Shown one piece after another: positions 24,953 to 32,686 of a stretch of DNA of 64,000 nt. This stretch comes from Sphingobium estronivorans (GTDB taxonomy: Bacteria > Pseudomonadota > Alphaproteobacteria > Sphingomonadales > Sphingomonadaceae): positions 21,436 to 85,435 of the forward strand of contig NZ_LFCT01000027.1 in NCBI RefSeq assembly GCF_008692605.1, read 5' to 3'. Every line of letters begins with the position of its first letter. Position 1 is the first letter of the stretch. The notes below the pieces were generated by a model. It made no database searches. It was not told the DNA's origin and worked only from the letters and a program-made list of their open reading frames with translations. Both the position numbers and the translations under genes were made by a program.

Positions 24953-26128
24953 ATGCGCATCGTCGATGTCTGCGCCTTTTATGCGCCCCGGGGCGGCGGG
25001 GTGAAAACCTATGTCCAACGCAAGCTCCAGGCCGGGGCGCAGGCGGGGCATGAGATCATCATCCTCGCCCCGTCGGACAACGACCGCGTGGTCGAAGCGC
25101 AGGGAGGAGGGCGCATCGTCATGCTGCCCGCGCGCCGCTTTCCGCTGGACCGCCGCTATTCCTATTTCGACGACGAACAGTCGCTGCACGCCATGCTGGA
25201 CCGTTTGCAGCCCGATCTGGTCGAGGCATCCTCGCCCTGGGCCAGCGCGGCGATGGTCGCCCGCTGGCAGGGCGATGCGCCCCGTGCGCTCATCATGCAT
25301 GCCGATCCATTATCGGCCTATGCCTATCGCTGGTTCGGATCGGTGTTGAGCCGCGCGACCATCGACAGGGGCTTCGACTGGTTCTGGCGCCATTTGCGGC
25401 GGCTGGATCAGAGTTTCGATCTGGTGGTGAGCGCCAGCGACAGCCTGTCGCAGCGGCTGTCCGCCGGGCGGCTGGAGCGGGTGGCGACGCTGCCCATGGG
25501 TGTGGAGCCGGGCTATTTCTCGCCTCGCCATCGCAATGCGGCGTTGCGGGCGCGCTTGCTGGAGCGTTGCGGGCTGAAGGAAGACGCGACGCTGCTGCTC
25601 GGGGTCGGACGGCATGCGCCCGAAAAGCGCTGGCCGCAGGTGATCGAAGCGGTGACATCGGCGGGCTATGCCAATCCGGTCGGGCTGGTGCTGGTCGGCG
25701 ACGGTCGCGACCGGGCGCGGGTGCGGCGGGCAGCGGCGAACAATCCGCATATTCAGCTTCTGGCGCCCATGCATGACCGCGCCATGCTGGCGGAGATGCT
25801 GGCGAGCGCCGACGCGCTGGTGCACGGTTGCGAGGCGGAAACCTTCTGCATGGTCGCGGCGGAAGCGCGGGCCAGCGGCATTCCGATCATCGTGCCCGAC
25901 GAAGGCGGCGCATCGGACCAGGTGGGGCATGGCGTGGGAGTGCGTTACCGGGCGGCACAGACGGACAGCCTGGCAGCGGCGATCACCGCGTTCCTCGGCA
26001 GCGATCCCCGGGCGCAACGTCGGCGCGCCGCCCAAATGGCGGCATCGGTCATGACCATGGACGATCATTTCACGCAGCTTTTCGCCATGTATCGCGAACT
26101 GGAAGGGAAGCGTCGCCATGCTGCCTGA
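24953..26128 (+). CDS. Glycosyltransferase family 4 protein
   Basis: Second GT4 enzyme of the operon, 391 residues. The N-terminal block DVCAFYAPRGGGVKTYVQRKL is the classic GT4 acceptor-domain glycine loop. Donor-domain blocks are LLGVGRHAPEKRWPQVIEA, LVGDGRDRARVRRAA and DALVHGCEAETFCMVAAEARASGIPIIVPDEGGASDQV. The latter holds the E-x7-E-like pair of the nucleotide-sugar site. It starts 4 bp after the DUF2141 gene. With the first GT4, the deacetylase and the membrane protein, it could build a short head-group glycan on an envelope lipid; sphingomonads carry glycosphingolipids in the outer membrane, but the link here is a guess. Confidence 0.9.
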   Translation: MRIVDVCAFYAPRGGGVKTYVQRKLQAGAQAGHEIIILAPSDNDRVVEAQGGGRIVMLPARRFPLDRRYSYFDDEQSLHAMLDRLQPDLVEASSPWASAAMVARWQGDAPRALIMHADPLSAYAYRWFGSVLSRATIDRGFDWFWRHLRRLDQSFDLVVSASDSLSQRLSAGRLERVATLPMGVEPGYFSPRHRNAALRARLLERCGLKEDATLLLGVGRHAPEKRWPQVIEAVTSAGYANPVGLVLVGDGRDRARVRRAAANNPHIQLLAPMHDRAMLAEMLASADALVHGCEAETFCMVAAEARASGIPIIVPDEGGASDQVGHGVGVRYRAAQTDSLAAAITAFLGSDPRAQRRRAAQMAASVMTMDDHFTQLFAMYRELEGKRRHAA

Positions 26129-26420
26129 AATAATTTCAGGCCAGATGGCGTCGCCCATCCATGCGGACATCGCAGAGAATGAAGGCAGCTGGACCCTGTT
26201 TCGAGTGCGGGAAAAGGCAAACCGGTCCGCGCGGCGCCCTTTCATCCGATCCATGCCTATCTTTTCCATGCGCAAACGGAACCGCTCCAATCCGGCCGAC
26301 AGCGCGTCCGCCGCTGGGGAGGCGCATCATTGCGGCCTCCGCCACGTCCACAGCTGCGGCAACTGGTCGATCATGGCCGCCATATTGTGGTGGGCGTTGC
26401 GGACCCCGAAATAGCCGTTT

Positions 26421-26996
26421 TCAGGAAGCCGTATCGCCGGACGGGATCAGGGCGTTGCGCGCGGCGGCCATGATCTCCTCCGACAGGGCCGGGTCGGCGA
26501 CGGCGCGGGCAAGGACCATGGCCCCGACCATCTGCGCCATGCGGGCGAGGGCATCCGGGCGCGAAATGTCCGGTGATGAAGTTTCAATGATATTCGTCAG
26601 ATCGTTGAAACCGTTACGAAAAGCTGCGGATAATTCGCCACCCTGCCGGGCCGCGTCCGGACCGAGCGCCAGCAGCGCGCAACCCGTTTCCGGTGCGTCC
26701 CGATTGCGTATGCTCACATAATCGGCGGCTATGGCCGATGCCGCATCGTCCGGCCCTGCCTCTTGCGCCAGCGCGCGCCAGCGTTTCGCGCCATTGGCCA
26801 GCGAACGGGCGCAGGCTTCGGCGGCGAGCGTCTGTTTCGAGGCGAACTGATTGTAAAATCCGCCATGGGTCAGCCCGCATTCGCGCATCACTTCATTGAT
26901 GCCGACGCCTTCCACGCCGCGCGCGCGGAACAGGCGCGATGCGGCTTCGATCACCTTCTCCCGATTGTGGGCTGCCTGTTCCCGGCTAACCTTCAT
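26421..26996 (-). CDS. TetR/AcrR family transcriptional repressor
   Basis: TetR-type regulator of 191 residues. The N-terminal helix-turn-helix is REKVIEAASRLFRARGVEGVGINEVMRECGLTHGGFYNQFASKQTLAAEA, followed by an all-helical ligand domain with Cys in ETGCALLALGPDAARQG. The THGGFYNQFASK recognition helix marks the subgroup related to AcuR/NemR-like regulators that sense small electrophiles or acids. ATG at 26996 is chosen; a GTG two codons earlier is possible. It is divergent from the MFS and SDR genes, with an inverted repeat in the shared control region, so it probably represses that operon and itself. Confidence 0.92.
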   Translation of the reverse strand: MKVSREQAAHNREKVIEAASRLFRARGVEGVGINEVMRECGLTHGGFYNQFASKQTLAAEACARSLANGAKRWRALAQEAGPDDAASAIAADYVSIRNRDAPETGCALLALGPDAARQGGELSAAFRNGFNDLTNIIETSSPDISRPDALARMAQMVGAMVLARAVADPALSEEIMAAARNALIPSGDTAS

Positions 26997-27032
26997 ATCC
27001 ACAGCGCTCCGATTGGCCTCTTGACCTTATAT

Positions 27033-27046
27033 ATGATGACTATCAT
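27033..27046. promoter_or_regulatory. Candidate TetR operator
   Basis: The inverted repeat ATGAT-GACT-ATCAT is centred in the gap between the divergent TetR and MFS genes, in a locally AT-rich stretch (TTATATATGATGACTATCATTTAA). Position and symmetry fit autoregulation by the adjacent TetR protein. Confidence 0.55.
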
Positions 27047-27086
27047 TTAACGCCAGTCTGATTTTTGCCGCGAAATGGGGACTCGC

Positions 27087-28376
27087 ATGTTTTCCGCCGC
27101 TCTGGCCCGCTTTCTGGCAGGCCGCCATGTTCATTATGGATGGGTGGTGCTGTTCGCCACCTTCCTGACCATGCTTGTGGTCGCGGGCGCCGTCGGCGCG
27201 CCGGGCGTGTTCATCGTGCCGCTGCAAAAGGAATTCGGCTGGAGCGCGGCGGATATTTCGGGCGCGCTCGCCATCCGCTTCCTGCTGTTCGGCGGCATGG
27301 GACCCTTTGCCGCCGCGTTCATGAACCGCTTCGGCGTCAGGCGGATGATGCTGATTTCGCTGTCCATCGTTATCACGGGACTGCTGCTGTCGCTGGGCAT
27401 GAACCAATTGTGGCAGCTGGTCTGGCTGTGGGGGATCGTGATCGGTATCGGCACGGGCCTGACCGCCGTAGTGTTGGGCGCGACGGTGGCGACGCGCTGG
27501 TTTACGGAACGGCGCGGATTGGTCATGGGACTCCTGTCGGCCAGTACCGCGACCGGGCAGCTGGCGTTCCTGCCGCTGCTCGCCAGCCTGACAGAGCATT
27601 TCGGCTGGCGCGCGGCGATGCTGCTGGTGTGTGGCGCGATCCTGCTGGCGGCGGCGGCCGCACTGCTGCTGATGCGCGACCGGCCCTCCGATCTCGGCTT
27701 GCCGCCCTATGGCGAAAGCGAGGTTCATCCAGTCATGCCACAGCCCGCCAGTCTCGGCGCGCTGTTGATGACGCCGCGGCGGATCCTGGCCGAAGCATCG
27801 CGCGTGCGGAGTTTCTGGATCCTTTTCTTCTCCTTCTACATTTGCGGGGCCAGTACCAATGGCCTCGTCCAGACCCATTTTATCTCTCTCTGCGGCGATT
27901 ACGGGCTGGCGGCGGTGGGCGCGGCGTCGATGCTGGCGATGATGGGGTTGTTCGATTTTGCGGGAACGCTCGGATCAGGCTGGCTGTCGGACCGGTTCGA
28001 CAATCGCTGGCTGCTATTCTGGTATTATGGGTTGCGCGGGCTTTCGCTGCTCTATCTGCCGTTCAGCGATTTCTCGCTCTACAGCCTGTCCATCTTCGCC
28101 ATGTTCTATGGGCTGGACTGGGTGGCGACCGTGCCGCCGACGGTCAGGCTGACGGCGCAGCGCTTCGGGCCGGAAAGGGCGAATGTGGTCTTCGGCTGGA
28201 TCTTCGCCGGGCATCAGCTTGGCGCGGCCAGTGCGGCGCTGGCGGGCGGGCTTTCCCGCACGGCCTGGCAAAGCTATATGCCCGCTTTCGTCGCGGCGGG
28301 CCTGTTGTGCCTGATCGGCGCGGTGCTGGTCTTGTTGATCGATCGCGGGCGGAGCCGGTCTGTCGCGCTCGCCTGA
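27087..28376 (+). CDS. Major facilitator superfamily transporter
   Basis: Twelve-segment inner-membrane transporter of about 429 residues. It opens with HYGWVVLFATFLTMLVV, has the loop 2-3 signature in MNRFGVRRMM and the corresponding loop 8-9 segment GSGWLSDRFDNRW. The overall form resembles the OFA and monocarboxylate-type MFS proteins. The second ATG (27087) is chosen because GGGGA lies five bases upstream; ATG 27075 has no ribosome site. It is followed 18 bp later by an SDR. Control by the divergent TetR is likely. The substrate is probably a carboxylic acid or pathway intermediate, but this is inferred from subgroup only. Confidence 0.9.
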   Translation: MFSAALARFLAGRHVHYGWVVLFATFLTMLVVAGAVGAPGVFIVPLQKEFGWSAADISGALAIRFLLFGGMGPFAAAFMNRFGVRRMMLISLSIVITGLLLSLGMNQLWQLVWLWGIVIGIGTGLTAVVLGATVATRWFTERRGLVMGLLSASTATGQLAFLPLLASLTEHFGWRAAMLLVCGAILLAAAAALLLMRDRPSDLGLPPYGESEVHPVMPQPASLGALLMTPRRILAEASRVRSFWILFFSFYICGASTNGLVQTHFISLCGDYGLAAVGAASMLAMMGLFDFAGTLGSGWLSDRFDNRWLLFWYYGLRGLSLLYLPFSDFSLYSLSIFAMFYGLDWVATVPPTVRLTAQRFGPERANVVFGWIFAGHQLGAASAALAGGLSRTAWQSYMPAFVAAGLLCLIGAVLVLLIDRGRSRSVALA

Positions 28377-28394
28377 CGGATGGGGAAGGGAAGC

Positions 28395-29126
28395 ATGCTG
28401 CAAGGAAAGACCGCCCTCATAACCGGTGCCGCGCGCGGGTTGGGGCGCGAGATCGCGCGCGGTCTGGCGGGGGCGGGCGCGCATGTGCTGCTCCATGCCC
28501 GCAGCGCGGAACCGCTTGCGGCGATAGCCGCCGACATCATCGCCTCGGGCGGAACGGGCGAACCGCTGACCTTCGACCTGGAGGACGGCCAAGCCCTCCA
28601 GGCCGCGCTGGAGCGATGCGGCTCCATCGACATATTGGTCAATAATGCGGGCCATCGGGATCGCAGGCCGATCGAGCAACTGGACCGGCCTGCGCTGCGG
28701 CGGATGCTGGAGGTCAATCTGGTCGCGCCGTTCGACCTCGCCCGGTCCATCGTGCCTGCGATGAAGGCCGGCGGGCGGATCATCAACATCACGTCCATCG
28801 CCGGTCAGATCGCGCGGTCCGGCGACGCCGCCTATACCATGTCGAAGGGCGGGCTCGACGCGCTGACCCGCGCGCTGGCGGCGGAACTGGGCGGGCGGGG
28901 CATCACGGTCAATGCCGTCGCGCCCGGCTTCTTCGCCACCGACGCCAATGCGGAGATGATCGCGGACCCCTCCATTGCCGAGCATCTCGACCGGCGAACC
29001 TCCCTGGGCCGCTGGGGCCGGCCGGAAGAAATTGTCGGCCCGGTCCTGTTCCTGGCTTCGGACGCGGCCTCCTATGTCACCGGGCAGGTGCTGGCGGTGG
29101 ACGGCGGCTACACCGCCCACTTCTGA
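28395..29126 (+). CDS. SDR family oxidoreductase (gluconate 5-dehydrogenase-like subgroup)
   Basis: Classical SDR of 243 residues with TGAARGLG at residues 10-17, NNAG, catalytic Ser in NITSIAG, the YTMSK pair, and the usual end VTGQVLAVDGGYTAHF. The start is the ATG after GGGAAGGGAAGC; an upstream ATG at 28380 lacks a site. The residue after the second strand is Arg in LHARSAEPL, favouring NADP(H). It is probably co-transcribed with the MFS gene. It may also be an acyl-carrier or keto-acid reductase of the FabG type; sequence alone does not decide. Confidence 0.9.
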   Translation: MLQGKTALITGAARGLGREIARGLAGAGAHVLLHARSAEPLAAIAADIIASGGTGEPLTFDLEDGQALQAALERCGSIDILVNNAGHRDRRPIEQLDRPALRRMLEVNLVAPFDLARSIVPAMKAGGRIINITSIAGQIARSGDAAYTMSKGGLDALTRALAAELGGRGITVNAVAPGFFATDANAEMIADPSIAEHLDRRTSLGRWGRPEEIVGPVLFLASDAASYVTGQVLAVDGGYTAHF

Positions 29127-29131
29127 TCCGC

Positions 29132-29456
29132 TCAGACGCGCTCGGGACGGAGGATGACGTCGCTGCCGCCGTCGATGAAGACGATCTGACCCAGCATATA
29201 GCGATTTTCCATGTTCAGCAGGAAATCGAGCAGTTCGGCGATCTCCGCCCGCCGGGCATAGCCGTCGACCGCGGCAGACTCATTACCGGCAAGGCATAGA
29301 TCCACCACCGTGCGGTTGGACGGCAGGAAGGCGGCGGTGGAGCAGATGGCGACGGCGCGCGGACGGGCGGATTTCGCCAGCATCGGCCGCAGGCCGTCCA
29401 GCGGTGGCGGCGCCGATCCCCGATGCGGCGCCCGTGACAACGATGGTTCGGCTTAT
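29132..29456 (-). pseudogene. Decayed SDR gene (internal deletions and frameshift)
   Basis: Right after the stop of the SnoaL-like gene, one minus-strand frame reads SRTIVVTGAASGIGAAT, a perfect SDR N-terminus. It lacks an ATG, since an ATA occupies the expected position. The frame then changes, and a second frame reads LDGLRPMLAKSARPRAVAICSTAAFLP, followed by AEIAELLDFLLNMENRYMLGQIVFIDGG to the stop. These match the middle and C-terminal parts of an hsdA-like SDR, but the catalytic Tyr-x3-Lys region and much of the Rossmann domain are missing. About 110 codons remain of an expected 250 or so. It is a remnant at the tail of the ten-gene operon. Confidence 0.75.
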
Positions 29457-29881
29457 CCGAATACGTCCATCGAACCGATGACTGCGCGATTATGCTTGTG
29501 CCGTTCGGACAGCTGCCAGCGCCCGTCGATACGAACCCAGACGTCGTGATAATCGCCCAGCGAACGAAAATTGGGTTCCGACGCATCGCCCCGACCCAGA
29601 TGCATGTCGCTGACATAGCAGCGGCTTCGCGCCCGGTCGCCCTCGACCTCCACGATCAAATTGCCCAGCAGATGCTGACTGGTGCCGCAGGCGTCCAGAT
29701 ATTGGCGGATGAGGGCGACGATGGCGTCGCTGCCCTTCAGCGGGCCGGTGCCTAATTCGGCCGTCGCGTCCTCGGTCAATATGGCCTTCAGCGTCGGCCA
29801 GTCGCGATCGTCCATGGCGCGGGCGAACCGCGTCAGTTCCCGGCCGATCTCATAATGCGCCTGCATGGCTTCCATGTTCAT
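29453..29881 (-). CDS. SnoaL-like / NTF2-fold protein
   Basis: NTF2-fold protein of 142 residues. The SnoaL_4 pattern is visible: IGRELTRFARAMDDRDWPTLKAILTEDA, central GTSQHLLGNLIVEVEGDRARSRCYV, and DVWVRIDGRWQLSERHKHNR. The His in TSQHLLGN sits where related enzymes have a catalytic or substrate-binding His. A strong site (GGAGA) precedes the ATG. It is the last intact gene of the minus-strand operon, 30 bp after the next SnoaL-like gene. Close match in pattern to the C-terminal half of the fusion at 59296 (GTQHLIGSLLVDVEGDRATSRAYV) suggests recent paralogy. Reaction unknown. Confidence 0.84.
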   Translation of the reverse strand: MNMEAMQAHYEIGRELTRFARAMDDRDWPTLKAILTEDATAELGTGPLKGSDAIVALIRQYLDACGTSQHLLGNLIVEVEGDRARSRCYVSDMHLGRGDASEPNFRSLGDYHDVWVRIDGRWQLSERHKHNRAVIGSMDVFG

Positions 29882-29911
29882 CCCGTCTCTCCCAAGCGTA
29901 AAGGGTTTCCG

Positions 29912-30358
29912 TCAACCATGTTCGACCCGCAACCGGCTGAGACGGATGGCGGCGATCTTCCATTCGCCCGCGACGTGGCGATAGCGTTCATGATAATGGC
30001 CCCAGCCATGCAGCCAGCGGTAGGGCAGGGTTGAAGAGGCGTCGGGCCACACCCAGTCCTCCATGGCCCAGATGCCCTGCGCATGGTCCGCATCCTCCAG
30101 CCGGATTTCGGGCATATGCCCATGGTGGACCGTCGTCACGTTCGCCAGCGTCGGCGCCAGCATCGCCACATAGGGCTCGGCGCCGTGGATCAGCAGGGCC
30201 TCATTGCGTTCCGGCGCCGAGTCCCGGAAATCCGCGATCAGGTCTGGCGTGAACACCGCCTGCAACCCCGCCCAGTCCTTGCCGTCCATCGTGCGGAAAT
30301 AGCGGGCCTTGAGCATTTCGATTTCGCGAAGGGCGAGCAGCCGTGCCGCATCATCCAT
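29912..30358 (-). CDS. SnoaL-like / NTF2-fold protein
   Basis: A second NTF2-fold protein in the operon, 148 residues, more divergent than its neighbour. The opening ALREIEMLKARYFRTMDGKDWAGLQAVFTPDLIADF is typical, with a paired His in NVTTVHHGHMPEI and a C-terminal Trp/Tyr-rich region (YRWLHGWGHYHERYRHVAGEWKIAAIRLSRLRVEHG). The ribosome site is GGAGG nine bases upstream. Two different NTF2-like proteins side by side may form a hetero-oligomer or catalyse successive steps; that is a guess. It follows the lipocalin-like gene by 21 bp. Confidence 0.82.
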   Translation of the reverse strand: MDDAARLLALREIEMLKARYFRTMDGKDWAGLQAVFTPDLIADFRDSAPERNEALLIHGAEPYVAMLAPTLANVTTVHHGHMPEIRLEDADHAQGIWAMEDWVWPDASSTLPYRWLHGWGHYHERYRHVAGEWKIAAIRLSRLRVEHG

Positions 30359-30379
30359 ATCGACTTGCCTCCCCCTTCA

Positions 30380-30799
30380 TCAGGCGCGCCGCCATTCGAT
30401 GCTGACCAGATCGCCGCCGACCTCCGCCTCCAGGAACAATCGATCGCCCTCGAAGCGGAACCGGCGGGGTTGCTGTGATCCGGTCCAGTCCGGATACCAT
30501 GCGCCGTCGACGTGATGCGTGACGATCCCCGCCGCGTCGTCGACGGTGTAGGCCCCGAAATAGCCGCTATAGGCGCGCACGGCGGTGCCCAGCGCGGCGT
30601 CCTTGACCTCATCGATGGTAAACGTGCCCAGCGGCGGCCGGTTCGCCATCATCAGATGGCAGCTCATATGGCCGTCGGCGCTGTACATGATCTGCCCGAT
30701 GGCGTCGCGGCCGAAGGGGAACGCATCGGTCCCATCGGCCCGATGCGTCGTCCAGAGCACCAACTGCCAGGCGCCGACGAATTTTTCGCGATCGCCCAC
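30380..30799 (-). CDS. Lipocalin-like domain protein
   Basis: Small beta-barrel protein of 139 residues. It begins REKFVGAWQLVLWTTHRADGT and continues IGQIMYSADGHMSCHLMMANRPP, the pattern of lipocalin-like (PF13924-type) proteins found in catabolic and secondary-metabolism clusters. No signal peptide is seen, so it is probably cytoplasmic. A GTG start is preferred because GGAGGGACGAC lies directly before it; upstream in-frame sequence is Arg-rich and non-coding in look. It lies 10 bp after the SDR. It could bind or isomerise a hydrophobic intermediate; no catalytic residues are assigned. Confidence 0.78.
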   Translation of the reverse strand: MGDREKFVGAWQLVLWTTHRADGTDAFPFGRDAIGQIMYSADGHMSCHLMMANRPPLGTFTIDEVKDAALGTAVRAYSGYFGAYTVDDAAGIVTHHVDGAWYPDWTGSQQPRRFRFEGDRLFLEAEVGGDLVSIEWRRA

Positions 30800-30809
30800 G
30801 TCGTCCCTC

Positions 30810-31562
30810 CTATCCCGCCACCGTGTAGCCGCCGTCGACCGGCAACGTCTGGCCCGTGATCCAGCCCGCCGCGGGGCTGGTGAGGAACAGGATGGCGCCC
30901 GCAATATCGGCGGGCTCGCCCAGACGCCCCAGCGGGGTACGCGCCAATGTCGGCGCGGTCCATTGCTCCTGTTCGAAAGTGCCCGCCGTCATGTGGCTGC
31001 GCGTAAGGCCCGCCGCGACCGCGTTGACGCGGACGTTGCGCGGTCCCCATTGCACCGCCAGCGTGCGCGTCAGGCCGACGAGGCCGGTCTTCGCCGCGCC
31101 ATAGCCCGGCACGATCCCTATTCCGAAGAAACTGCTCATCGACGCGACGCCGACGATCGACGCGCCACCCTCGATGCGGCTTTGCTCCAACAAGTCCACC
31201 GTGCGCCGTGCCATGCGGAACGCACCGACCAGCAGCATGTTTACCGAACGCGCAAAGACATCGGGTTCATATTCGTCCAGCCCGATGCTGGGCAGCGCCA
31301 TCCCCGCATTGTTGACGAGAATGTCGAGCCGGGGGAGGGCGGCGGCCACCGCGTCGATGCTCGTCCCGACCTCCACGTCCATTTGCAGATAGCGATAGCC
31401 GCTGAGGTCCGCGTCATACTCGGCTGCGCTGCCGCGCGTGCCGGTGATGGTGACTTCCGCGCCCGCGTCGCGATAGGCCGCAGCGGTCGCCGCACCGATC
31501 CCGCTCGTGCCGCCCGTGACCAGCACATGCGCGCCGGCATAATCATGATGAATATTGCTCAT
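30810..31562 (-). CDS. SDR family oxidoreductase
   Basis: Classical SDR of 250 residues: TGGTSGIG at residues 16-23, NNAG, Ser in VGVASMSSFFG, catalytic YGAAK, and the end TGQTLPVDGGYTVAG. The residue pattern after the second strand (ITGTRGSAAEYDADL) lacks the NAD-type Asp at the usual place, suggesting NADP(H). The ATG overlaps the stop of the Gfo/Idh gene (ATGA). It is part of the ten-gene minus-strand operon, where the intact SDR and ADH would supply alcohol-to-ketone steps. Substrate unknown. Confidence 0.9.
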   Translation of the reverse strand: MSNIHHDYAGAHVLVTGGTSGIGAATAAAYRDAGAEVTITGTRGSAAEYDADLSGYRYLQMDVEVGTSIDAVAAALPRLDILVNNAGMALPSIGLDEYEPDVFARSVNMLLVGAFRMARRTVDLLEQSRIEGGASIVGVASMSSFFGIGIVPGYGAAKTGLVGLTRTLAVQWGPRNVRVNAVAAGLTRSHMTAGTFEQEQWTAPTLARTPLGRLGEPADIAGAILFLTSPAAGWITGQTLPVDGGYTVAG

Positions 31563-32686
31563 AGTTTTTCTACCTCCACCCAACGACCTTCGGCAGCGGA
31601 ACGGCGGGCGGCGTCGAGCACCGCCTGTCCGGCCGCGGCATCGCGGAAATCGCCTGCCGGATCGGGCAAGGGCGGCTCGCGGCCTTCCATCGTCGCCCTG
31701 ATCTGGCCGAACAGCTTGGCATAGGGCGCGACATCGAAGCCCTGCGTGTGCCAGCGGTCCATCTCGGTCTGGATCAGCGCCTCGACGCCGAAGGGTTCGG
31801 GCGTGGGGTTCACCAGTTCGGGCGGCATCGCTATCTGGCGTTCTCCGTCCGTATCCTTGACCCACAGCTGTTCAGGATCGCCGAAGGCCGCGCCCGACTG
31901 AATCCAGGCCGCGCCGCGCGTGCCCGCCACCTTGGTCGCCATGACGAACGGACCGGGGAAATATTGCCCCGCCTCGATCACGCCGCGACAGCCATTTTCA
32001 GTGACGAACTGGATGTTGTAATAGTCGTCGGAAGTCATGGCCGGGCGGCCGGGGGACAATTTGCGCAGGATCGCGCTGACCGCGACGATCTCGCCCACTG
32101 TCGAGCGCACCTGGTCGATCATGTGCGTGCCAAACGCCCCCAAAAAGCCGCCGCCCTGCTGCGCATCCGTCCACCAGTCGGCCAGCGGTTCATCGCCGCT
32201 GCCGCCGGGCTGTTGATAGATGCGGCTGAACATCAGCGGGTCGCCGATCATGCCGTCCTTTACCACCCGGCGGAGCAGCGCCTGTGCGCTGTCGAAGCGG
32301 AATTCCGCGCCCAGCGCATGGACGACGCCCGCCTTTTCGGCGGCGGCCAGCATTTCCCGCGCCTGCGGCAGGTCCTTGGCGAAGGGCTTTTCGCACATCA
32401 CGGCGCGCCCGGCGGCGATGGCCTGCATCACCGGGCGGTAATGCGCATGGGGTGGCGTGGCAACCGTCACCAGCCGGATCGCCGGATCGTCCGCCAACAC
32501 CTGTTCCAGATTGTCGGATGCGACGGGAATGTTCAGCGGCGCGGCCCGTTCGGCGGTGCGTTGCCGGTCGCGGCCGACGATGGCGCGCACTTCGATGCCG
32601 GCCTGACGCAAGGCCCGGACATGGGTGAACAGGCCAAAGCCCGTTCCCACCACGACGGCGCCCATGGGTTGGCTGTCATTGCTCAT
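31559..32686 (-). CDS. Gfo/Idh/MocA family oxidoreductase
   Basis: NAD(P)-dependent dehydrogenase of 375 residues. The Rossmann domain has VVGTGFGLFTHVRALRQAG and the family signature CEKPFAKD with Lys as catalytic candidate. The C-terminal alpha/beta domain includes GGGFLGAFGTHMIDQVR with the conserved His. These enzymes oxidise or reduce hydroxyl groups on sugars, inositols and related cyclic polyols. A clear ribosome site (AAGGAAAGAATC) precedes the ATG, which overlaps the upstream isomerase stop by 4 bp. Pairing of a Gfo/Idh enzyme with a xylose-isomerase-like protein is typical of polyol pathways such as inositol catabolism, but no other inositol genes are here. Confidence 0.92.
   Translation of the reverse strand: MSNDSQPMGAVVVGTGFGLFTHVRALRQAGIEVRAIVGRDRQRTAERAAPLNIPVASDNLEQVLADDPAIRLVTVATPPHAHYRPVMQAIAAGRAVMCEKPFAKDLPQAREMLAAAEKAGVVHALGAEFRFDSAQALLRRVVKDGMIGDPLMFSRIYQQPGGSGDEPLADWWTDAQQGGGFLGAFGTHMIDQVRSTVGEIVAVSAILRKLSPGRPAMTSDDYYNIQFVTENGCRGVIEAGQYFPGPFVMATKVAGTRGAAWIQSGAAFGDPEQLWVKDTDGERQIAMPPELVNPTPEPFGVEALIQTEMDRWHTQGFDVAPYAKLFGQIRATMEGREPPLPDPAGDFRDAAAGQAVLDAARRSAAEGRWVEVEKL

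Noticed and set aside
26129..26420. Possible gene between the GT4 and TetR genes
   Set aside because: Several short frames exist on both strands, one reading YFGVRNAHHNMAAMIDQLPQLW on the minus strand, but none has a start with a ribosome site or a recognisable family. It may be a decayed gene end.
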